A program made the position numbers and the translations under genes. A stretch of DNA of 20,463 bases from JAJTZA01 sp041744075. Its GTDB lineage: Bacteria; Verrucomicrobiota; Verrucomicrobiia; Chthoniobacterales; Terrimicrobiaceae. The notes beneath the pieces were generated by a model, which searched no databases, was not told the origin of the DNA, and worked only from the letters and a program-made list of their open reading frames with translations. The stretch is taken from the NCBI GenBank assembly GCA_041744075.1, contig JBGTLQ010000145.1, positions 1 to 20,463 on the forward strand, given 5' to 3'. Positions 1 through 4,724 of the stretch are shown one piece after another (within the stretch, counting starts at the first letter, position 1; each line of letters starts with the position of its first letter).

Positions 1-179
1 AAATGTTGCTCGCCATCGCCCGAGATCTCAATCCCCACCGGCCAGGCCGCAGCGAGCCTCGGGTCAAAAAACGCCGCCCCAAAAACTATCGCCTCCTGAC
101 CAAACCCAGGCATGAGATGGGGCCTTTACCTCATAGAAAAGTTGGCGTCGAATGCCGTCCCAAAACCACCTTAAGTTAG
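1..179 (+). pseudogene. IS4-type transposase, C-terminal end (cut by window edge)
   Basis: An open frame enters from the left edge (codons in phase from base 3) and stops with TAG at 177-179, giving the last 58 residues of a protein. The tail reads LNPHRPGRSEPRVKKRRP, then KNYRLLTKPR; this Pro/Arg/Lys-rich ending with a 'R-x-EPR-x-KKRRPK-x-Y-x-L-L-x-PR' pattern is what I recognise as the C-terminus of IS4-family DDE transposases. The catalytic part lies outside the window, so the family call rests on this tail only. The bases just after the stop could include the right terminal inverted repeat, but the left end is not visible to compare. Whether the element is intact or a fragment cannot be told from here; it may simply be an intact gene cut by the window edge. 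It marks the left part of the window as mobile-element territory. Confidence 0.6.
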
Positions 180-226
180 CGCCATTCGGGTCGGTCCCAT
201 AACTTATAATATGCCAGAACAGCCGA

Positions 227-255
227 TGGGGTCAGGCCGATTTTTTAAATGACGC
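227..255. repeat. 28-bp repeat unit, copy 1 of 3
   Basis: The unit reads TGGGGTCAGGCCGATTTTTT followed by AAATGACGC. Related copies lie at 1330-1359 and 1368-1396. The shared core is GGGTMAGGYC, then KATTTTTTAAAT. Short GGGGTCAGG motifs scattered between genes resemble REP-like sequences linked to RAYT transposases, but no partner transposase is visible in this window. Confidence 0.6.
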
Positions 256-271
256 AAAAGCCAAAACAGGT

Positions 272-292
272 CACTTCCGCTTTGCGAAAGTG
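272..292. repeat. Short imperfect hairpin, left copy
   Basis: CACTTCCGC and GCGAAAGTG can pair around a TTT loop with one mismatch (8 of 9 pairs). The same structure recurs at 1413-1433 with an ATT loop, so the stem is kept while the loop changes. It has no T-run behind it, which makes a standard intrinsic terminator unlikely. It belongs to the larger direct repeat. Confidence 0.45.
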
Positions 293-343
293 AGGGTGGG
301 GGCGGTATTGAAGAGGTACTTTCGGGCTGACTTTGAGCGCAGC

Positions 344-472
344 TTACTTCAAAGCCGTCATCGCCTTTTTTTCCAAGTCAGCCACGAGATCGGTCAGATA
401 GCTCCAAGTCGCTTCTTTCTTGATCGTATCGCGGACCGTGGCTGTCGGTAAAAAGCGGCGCATCAGGACAAA
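344..472 (-). pseudogene. Truncated second copy of the AbiEii toxin C-terminus
   Basis: Read on the minus strand, the frame from about 463 to the TAA at 344-346 encodes a 39-residue tail beginning MRRFLPTATVRD. It matches the C-terminus of the intact AbiEii protein (1512-2378) at about 33 of 39 positions, and the DNA is about 90% identical. No nucleotidyltransferase motif is present. The upstream sequence is that of the kinase-like gene, whose stop at 478-480 lies just before in a different frame. It is a remnant created by duplication of the toxin gene's 3' end or by insertion of a segment carrying a replacement 3' end. Functional translation is unlikely. Confidence 0.8.
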
Positions 473-477
473 TCCAT

Positions 478-1272
478 TCAATGCCTCAATGTGGCCCAAT
501 CGTAAATTCTGATTGTTGCCATCGATGCAATCGCATCGAAAAGTGCGAGTTGCCCGTCAATGACACGGACGTTTCTTGGAGCAGCGTCAGTTAAAAGAAT
601 CCTATTCTCGAAATGGAGAAACGCATCCTCGCTGATGCGTTCGAATCCGTAAGCAGCAAGTTGCTCGCAAATTTCCTGTCGGGTGGGATTCTGCGCATCC
701 AAGGCTGGTTGGCTGAGACATATCCGTGGCATACGCAGCTTTCCTTCGGGTGGCAAGAGGCCCTCAAAGCGGGTGATGTAGTCTGTGAAAGAGTTCAGTA
801 GCATCCACCTTCGGAGATAAAGAACGGGATCTTCGTTGATTGATCCGTGGAAATGTTTTCCGTTCAGGTCGGGGTCGTGGGGCGAAAAAAAGGAAAAGCA
901 TCGAAATGCATCGCCGTGGGTGATTTTGAACACCCTCTCTGGATCGCTGTCCACGCGAACAACATAATGTTCGTCTCCCCCAATCTCGTATTCGGCACCA
1001 TGAAGGCGCTGAATTAACTCTTGGCTTTCTTCAGAGGCTTCAAGGAAGGCGGTGAGAGCGTCAGCACACCGCTGCCGAGCTTCTTTCCAATCGACCGGTG
1101 GATTTCCGCCTTGAAACCGTTCCAGCCACCGAATGATTTCTGCCAGTTCCCGATTCTCGGTGCAGGAATCCTCAATGCCTTTCCAGTCGACTTCACCGTC
1201 CATATGCTGGAAGGGGTGACCGATGCATGCACTGGTTCCTGTAGGTTTCTTGCCACTATTCCAATGAATCAT
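478..1272 (-). CDS. Putative polyvalent-protein-type serine/threonine kinase domain protein
   Basis: A 264-residue protein resembling the small kinase-like domain described in phage and plasmid polyvalent proteins; here it stands alone. Visible elements are a Gly/Asp-rich strand GGDEHYVV at 98-105, a probable beta-3 lysine in ERVFKITHG (Lys117), an EDPVLYLRRW segment at 147-156, a hinge-like RICLSQP at 183-189, and a catalytic-loop-like LTDAAPRNVRVIDG (Asp229, Asn234) followed by LFDAI with Asp246 in the metal-binding place. The first ~90 residues are a less recognisable helical region. The start is the ATG at 1272; Met24 is a possible alternative, and neither has a clear Shine-Dalgarno. The gene lies between the two direct repeats downstream of the AbiE operon on the same strand. 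The substrate is unknown; kinase activity is inferred from motifs recalled from the family, and it could be a pseudokinase. Confidence 0.55.
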   Translation of the reverse strand: MIHWNSGKKPTGTSACIGHPFQHMDGEVDWKGIEDSCTENRELAEIIRWLERFQGGNPPVDWKEARQRCADALTAFLEASEESQELIQRLHGAEYEIGGDEHYVVRVDSDPERVFKITHGDAFRCFSFFSPHDPDLNGKHFHGSINEDPVLYLRRWMLLNSFTDYITRFEGLLPPEGKLRMPRICLSQPALDAQNPTRQEICEQLAAYGFERISEDAFLHFENRILLTDAAPRNVRVIDGQLALFDAIASMATIRIYDWATLRH

Positions 1273-1329
1273 TTTTTTCAGACGAAATCAAGTCATGGAT
1301 GTCGTGTAAGCTGAGGGGTAAGGTGCCGA

Positions 1330-1359
1330 AGGGGTAAGGTCGATTTTTTAAATATCGTG
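1330..1359. repeat. 28-bp repeat unit, copy 2 of 3
   Basis: A diverged copy reading GGGGTAAGGTCGATTTTTTA then AATATCG. It lies directly before the third copy, so two units stand in tandem here while only one stands in the left repeat. A partial GGGGTAAGGTGCCGA immediately upstream (about 1315-1329) looks like a further decayed unit. Confidence 0.5.
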
Positions 1360-1361
1360 AC

Positions 1362-1640
1362 AGCCGATGGGGTCAGGCCTATTTTTTAAATGTCGCAAAA
1401 GCCAAAGCGGGTCACTTCCGCATTGCGAAAGTGAGGATGGGGGTGGTATTGGGAGGAGAGGTTTTATTGTTGGACTTGAATAGGTGCTTTCGGGCTAATT
1501 TTTGACTCCACTTACTTCAAAGCTGTCATCACCTTCTTTCCCAGGTCATCCACGAGATCGGTCAGATAGCTCCAATACGCTTCTTTCTCGATCCTATCGC
1601 GGACCGTGGCTGTGGGTAAAAAGCGACGCATTTCCTTGAT
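1362..1640. repeat. Right copy of the ~250-bp imperfect direct repeat
   Basis: Partner of 221-472. It covers the 3' end and downstream flank of the intact AbiEii gene, so this copy is in the native context and the left one is the derived copy. It includes the third 28-bp unit (1368-1396), the hairpin at 1413-1433, and a ~29-base segment (about 1448-1476) absent from the left copy. Confidence 0.85.
1368..1396. repeat. 28-bp repeat unit, copy 3 of 3
   Basis: It reads TGGGGTCAGGCCTATTTTTT followed by AAATGTCGC and differs from copy 1 at two positions. It sits in the equivalent place of the right direct repeat. Confidence 0.6.
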
Positions 1641-2378
1641 AAAATCCTCGCGCATGACGGGCTGTGTTCGCAGAGATGCCATTCGCTCCGTGAGCAACGT
1701 CACGAACTCCGCATCCTCATGCTGGTGATCGCGGATCTTGATCGGAATGAGTACGGTCGGAAGCTCGATGCCTTGCTGAGTGAGCCAGGCGATGTCCCAG
1801 AGGTCACGGTTCTTGATGCGGTTCTCACGGAAGGCGACCGCGATAATCTTGTCCGCCAGGATCTCCTCGCGGCTCTGCGCTTGCAGAATGAGGCCCGAGG
1901 TGCCGAGGTCGATGCCGTAGAGATTGCGCAGCATCATCGGGCGCGGGTCGTGGCTGGGGATGGCGCAGATGTCGAGGTGGATGCGCTCCGCAGTCAGATG
2001 CTTCTGGCCGGGACGTGTCTCGATGGTGAGCTTCCATGTGGACACTTTGCCGCTGACTTTCATCGGCTTACTGACACTCACAGGCAGGTCGTAGCGGGTT
2101 TGCAGGCGCTCGGTGAGCACGCGGGCAAGTTCCGCCAGTTCGCTGTGCTGGAAATCACTGCCGCCGGTGAAATCGAGATCTTCACTGAGTCGCGCAGACC
2201 CGTAGCAGGCCCTCAGGCAGGTCCCACCGATGAAAGTCAGGCCGGATAGCAATCCCGCCTCGCTCATCTCGCGCATGATGTCGTGATGCAGCAGCTCCTT
2301 CTCCACCACAGGCCGCAGCGAGGTCAGCTCCGCTCGTGACAGCAGCGCCTCGTTCACGAGTTGGTCAAACAAGTTCAC
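1512..2378 (-). CDS. AbiEii/AbiGii family nucleotidyltransferase toxin
   Basis: A 288-residue protein of the type IV toxin-antitoxin (AbiE) nucleotidyltransferase family; characterised members act on RNA (tRNA acceptor ends in mycobacterial MenT enzymes) and block growth. Motifs are IGGTCLRACYG (Gly51-Gly52-Thr53) and ARLSEDLDF (Asp67 and Asp69, metal ligands), then EEILADKIIAVAFR (171-184) and KNRDLWDIAWL (189-199), the signature of AbiEii proteins. All catalytic motifs look intact. The start is a GTG at 2378, supported by a strong AAGGAG at 2386-2391 inside the antitoxin gene, 7 bases upstream. It overlaps the AbiEi gene by 14 bp, so translation is probably coupled. A truncated copy of its 3' end lies at 344-472. 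The family call is firm; the specific RNA target cannot be read from sequence. Confidence 0.9.
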   Translation of the reverse strand: MNLFDQLVNEALLSRAELTSLRPVVEKELLHHDIMREMSEAGLLSGLTFIGGTCLRACYGSARLSEDLDFTGGSDFQHSELAELARVLTERLQTRYDLPVSVSKPMKVSGKVSTWKLTIETRPGQKHLTAERIHLDICAIPSHDPRPMMLRNLYGIDLGTSGLILQAQSREEILADKIIAVAFRENRIKNRDLWDIAWLTQQGIELPTVLIPIKIRDHQHEDAEFVTLLTERMASLRTQPVMREDFIKEMRRFLPTATVRDRIEKEAYWSYLTDLVDDLGKKVMTALK

Positions 2379-2907
2379 GCACCATCTCCTTATCCACGAG
2401 TTCCATGCTGCGACGCGTGGCCTTCATGTCGCGCAGAGCCTGCCGCATCGAGGCCCGCCAGAGATGCCGCTCCGGGTCATAGGTCAGCTCAGCGCTCACG
2501 TCATCCGGGCGCTGCGCCGTATGCACAAACTCTATGTGCCCAAAGTCCCCGCAGTCCACAACATGACTGCGCCCGGAAGTCATGATGCTGATCCAATTCA
2601 TCGGCACCTGCGAGATGACACCCGCATCACTCAGCACCGTCTCCAGGCTGATGTAATTGAACTCCCCCGCCCGCAGCCGGGCCGCCGCATGAAAAAGCAC
2701 ACTCCCCGCCGGATATTCCGGCACGGGATAAAGGTAAATCCCCCGGCAAACCCGCTTTAGCAACCCTGCCTTCGTCGCTCGCGACAGCAACACCGCCAAC
2801 TGCCCGCACCCAGGCACCGCTGCCGCCAAGTCCGAAGGCGCAAAGACACAGTGCTCCCGGCCCGCCAGCGTGCGGAGAGAATGATCGAGCTGCCTGAGCG
2901 GTTGCAT
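2365..2907 (-). CDS. AbiEi family antitoxin / transcriptional autoregulator
   Basis: A 180-residue partner of the AbiEii toxin. The N-terminal part (about 10-60) looks like a winged helix: FAPSDLAAAVP, then LAVLLSRATKAGLLKRVCRG and a wing-like IYLYP. The following segment LFHAAARLRAGEFNYISLETVLSDAGVI is the conserved 'YISLESVLSEYGVI'-type motif of AbiEi proteins. The C-terminal part has SGRSHVVDCGDFGHIEFVHT, also typical. Studied AbiEi proteins neutralise the toxin and repress their own promoter by binding inverted repeats. The start is the ATG at 2907; a candidate -10 lies only 7-12 bases upstream, so a leaderless transcript is possible. It is first in the operon, with the toxin gene overlapping by 14 bp. 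Confidence 0.88.
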   Translation of the reverse strand: MQPLRQLDHSLRTLAGREHCVFAPSDLAAAVPGCGQLAVLLSRATKAGLLKRVCRGIYLYPVPEYPAGSVLFHAAARLRAGEFNYISLETVLSDAGVISQVPMNWISIMTSGRSHVVDCGDFGHIEFVHTAQRPDDVSAELTYDPERHLWRASMRQALRDMKATRRSMELVDKEMVRELV

Positions 2908-2913
2908 GGATTA

Positions 2914-2955
2914 ACTCTACAAAAGATTGCAGAAAGTGCAATGTTTTGTGCAATT
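2914..2955 (-). promoter_or_regulatory. AbiE operon promoter with candidate AbiEi operator
   Basis: A perfect inverted repeat ATTGCA-GAAAG-TGCAAT occupies 2926-2942, and a third half-site TGCAAT follows at 2949-2954, 12 bases after the previous one. On the minus strand TTGCAC (2936-2941) could be a -35 and TAGAGT (2914-2919) a -10 with 16 bases between, so the repeat overlaps the -35/spacer. AbiEi proteins are known to bind inverted repeats in their own promoter; that this is the site is inference. Confidence 0.5.
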
Positions 2956-3088
2956 AAAGATCAGGCAGAGTGGATGTGAATGGATAAGCAAATGGATAGA
3001 TAGTGTCCAACTTTCTCTGAATGCGTGGGCTTTGCAGGCCTGAATGTTTAACAGGAACTGAACTTTTATCTCACGCGCTTCTTTCCTG

Positions 3089-3538
3089 ATGAAAAATACC
3101 CCGCAACTTTTCCGTGTGCCCACTGTTGAATCGCATGTGAAAACAACACTCGCCCTCATCGCCTCCCTGGCGCTCGCCATTCCCGTAACAACATCGCTCG
3201 CAGAGGCTCCGGCAGGCGGTTCACCTGCCAAGAAAGAGGGCAAAGGCGGCAATCCGTTTAAAAAACTGGATCTTACGGATGACCAAAAAGCCCAGATGGA
3301 CACGATCCGAAAGGACTCCAAGGCCAAGGCCGACGTCATCAATGTCAATGCGGCCCTCACTCCCGAGCAAAAGAAGGAACAACTCAAAGCTCTCAAAGCC
3401 GAAAGCCGCACCATCATGGAAGGCGTCCTCACGCCGGCTCAAAAGGAACAGATGAAGGAATCCAAGGCCAAGCACGAAAAGCAAGAGAAGGCAGACTCGG
3501 ACGCGAGCCCGGCCCCGCAGCCCACGCCTTTTCCGTAA
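3089..3538 (+). CDS. Small exported protein with LTxxQ (Spy/CpxP-like) motifs
   Basis: A 149-residue protein. Residues 17-40 form a signal peptide: Lys, then the hydrophobic stretch LALIASLALAIPV and a probable cleavage after SLAEA. The 16 residues before it make an unusually long N-terminus, and a GTG at 3137 (Val17) would give a standard signal peptide, so 3137 is a plausible true start; neither start has a good ribosome binding site. The mature part is charged and helical with three LTxxQ motifs, LTDDQ (62-66), LTPEQ (90-94) and LTPAQ (114-118), as in periplasmic Spy/CpxP-type proteins. The C-terminus is Lys/Glu-rich and ends in a Pro/Ala tail. Short LTxxQ proteins of this kind are frequent in Verrucomicrobia and Planctomycetes, and their role is mostly unknown. 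It is monocistronic by context. Confidence 0.7.
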   Translation: MKNTPQLFRVPTVESHVKTTLALIASLALAIPVTTSLAEAPAGGSPAKKEGKGGNPFKKLDLTDDQKAQMDTIRKDSKAKADVINVNAALTPEQKKEQLKALKAESRTIMEGVLTPAQKEQMKESKAKHEKQEKADSDASPAPQPTPFP

Positions 3539-3810
3539 GTATCTCGGACACCGAATGGAGGAGATAAAGTGGGCGGGCAAGGCTTGTCACGCCATAGGCC
3601 TTACGACGGCAGAGACTGCCGCGCCCTGCCTTGGGAATGAAGAGGCTTGTGCGCGTGGCCAGTGCCGCTGGATTGGTAAGGCTGGGCAGCTTCTGGCCCG
3701 TTGGCTTGTTGCTGGTGTGAAGCAGTACTGCTTTCGCTTGAATCACGGAATTTTGGGTTTTTGGTGAGATTGCGCTTGTCTGGTGGGGGGAGGAACGGGA
3801 GCATGGGGGA
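3539..3810. other. Intergenic region upstream of purS with palindromes
   Basis: I find no convincing gene in these 272 bases. A perfect stem CGGCAG-AGA-CTGCCG lies at 3607-3621, without a T-run. A 14-bp perfect palindrome, AAGCAGTACTGCTT, lies at 3720-3733, about 80 bases before purS, where an operator could be. The stretch 3783-3810 is very G-rich (GGGGGGAGGAACGGG, then GGGGGA) and should contain the purS ribosome binding site. A 70-codon plus-strand frame (3555-3767) has no recognisable features. Confidence 0.4.
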
Positions 3811-4041
3811 ATGGTGAAAGTTGTTGTGACTGTGATTCCGAAGCCGTCGGTGTTGGACCCCCAGGGGGCTGCGACGGCTGAGGCGATGAAGCACTCCGGG
3901 TTGACCGGGGTGGGACGTGTGCGTGTTGGCAAGTCGATTGAGATCGAATTCGATGAGGCCCCGGATCGCGCCAAATTGGAAGAGGTCGCGAGGGATCTCC
4001 TTTCCAACCCGGTGATCGAGGACTACCGGATCGAAGGATGA
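3811..4041 (+). CDS. purS: Phosphoribosylformylglycinamidine synthase subunit PurS
   Basis: A 76-residue protein of the PurS family, the small subunit that joins PurL and PurQ in the multi-subunit FGAM synthase of de novo purine synthesis (fourth step, cytoplasm). It has the family's beta-strand start VKVVVTVIPKPSVLDPQG, then VRVGKSIEIEF and the conserved ending NPVIEDYRIE. The length is typical (~80). The ATG at 3811 is chosen; a GTG at 3814 is an alternative that removes one residue. The ribosome binding region is G-rich (GGGGGA directly before the ATG). The stop overlaps the purQ start (ATGA), so the two are translationally coupled. Confidence 0.95.
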   Translation: MVKVVVTVIPKPSVLDPQGAATAEAMKHSGLTGVGRVRVGKSIEIEFDEAPDRAKLEEVARDLLSNPVIEDYRIEG

Positions 4042-4724
4042 AAGTTGCTGTCATTCGATTTCCGGGGTCCAACTGCGACCAGGATTGTGTGCTGGCCCTT
4101 CGGAGTTTCGACGGGGTGGAAGCTGACTTTGTTTGGCACAAAGACACCTCGCTGGAAGGCTTTGATGCGGTGATTTTGCCGGGGGGGTTTTCTTATGGCG
4201 ATTACTTGCGGTGCGGGGCGATTGCTCGGTTTTCACCCATCATGGCTGCTGTAAAAACGTTCGCTGCGGGCGGGGGACCGGTGATTGGCATTTGTAATGG
4301 GTTTCAGATTTTGTGTGAGGCGGGGTTGTTGCCGGGGGCTCTGGTGCGAAACAAGGGCCTGCATTTTATCTGTGAGCATGTGGGGGTGCGGATGGAGCGT
4401 CATGGCACAAAATTTACCAGCGCGGGACTGACGGGTGGGATTTTGAGAATCCCCATCGCGCACGGGGAGGGGTGTTATTTTGCGGATGAAGACACGCTGA
4501 GGCAGTTGAGGGCCAACGATCAAATTTTGCTGCGTTATTGCGACGAGCAGGGCCGGACGACCGCTGCGGCAAATCCGAACGGGTCCTGCGATAACATCGC
4601 TGGCATTACGAACAAGGCGCGGAATGTGTTTGGGCTGATGCCTCACCCGGAGCGGGCTTGCGATGAGCTTCTCGGCAGCACGGACGGACGCGTCATTTTT
4701 GAAAGTTTGATTCATGGCAACTGA
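4038..4724 (+). CDS. purQ: Phosphoribosylformylglycinamidine synthase subunit PurQ (glutaminase)
   Basis: A 228-residue class I glutamine amidotransferase that releases ammonia from glutamine for FGAM synthase. The nucleophile elbow GICNGFQ contains Cys86, and LMPHPERA near the C-terminus holds the partner residues His203 and Glu205. Early motifs RFPGSNCDQDC and LPGGFSYGDYLRCGAIA are diagnostic of PurQ. The length matches stand-alone PurQ proteins (~225). It begins inside the purS stop codon and overlaps purL by 11 bp, so the three subunits are made from one coupled message. Confidence 0.97.
   Translation: MKVAVIRFPGSNCDQDCVLALRSFDGVEADFVWHKDTSLEGFDAVILPGGFSYGDYLRCGAIARFSPIMAAVKTFAAGGGPVIGICNGFQILCEAGLLPGALVRNKGLHFICEHVGVRMERHGTKFTSAGLTGGILRIPIAHGEGCYFADEDTLRQLRANDQILLRYCDEQGRTTAAANPNGSCDNIAGITNKARNVFGLMPHPERACDELLGSTDGRVIFESLIHGN

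Larger units (their letters stand above)
221..472. repeat. Left copy of a ~250-bp imperfect direct repeat
   Basis: This stretch matches 1362-1640 in the same orientation. The first ~90 bases differ at about 7 positions and the 120 bases from 344 to 463 differ at about 12, with one ~29-base gap between them (the left copy lacks the segment around 1448-1476). It contains a GGGTCAGGCC...TTTTTTAAAT motif, a short imperfect hairpin (272-292) and a truncated second copy of the AbiEii gene 3' end. The similarity fades at about 464-475, at the stop codon of the kinase-like gene. The two copies flank that gene. Confidence 0.85.

Noticed and set aside
478..1272. Kinase-like protein considered as a HipA toxin
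   Set aside because: No HipA N-terminal domain or HipB partner; the motif order fits the polyvalent-protein kinase domain better.
221..1640. Repeats at the left considered as a CRISPR array
   Set aside because: Only three units with irregular spacing, no regular spacers and no cas genes.
1719..2249. Plus-strand 176-codon frame opposite the AbiEii gene
   Set aside because: Antisense shadow of a conserved toxin frame; composition is Asp/Val/Ala-rich without domain features.
3555..3767. Plus-strand 70-codon frame before purS
   Set aside because: No recognisable motif, poor composition, no ribosome binding site; overlaps the likely regulatory region of purS.
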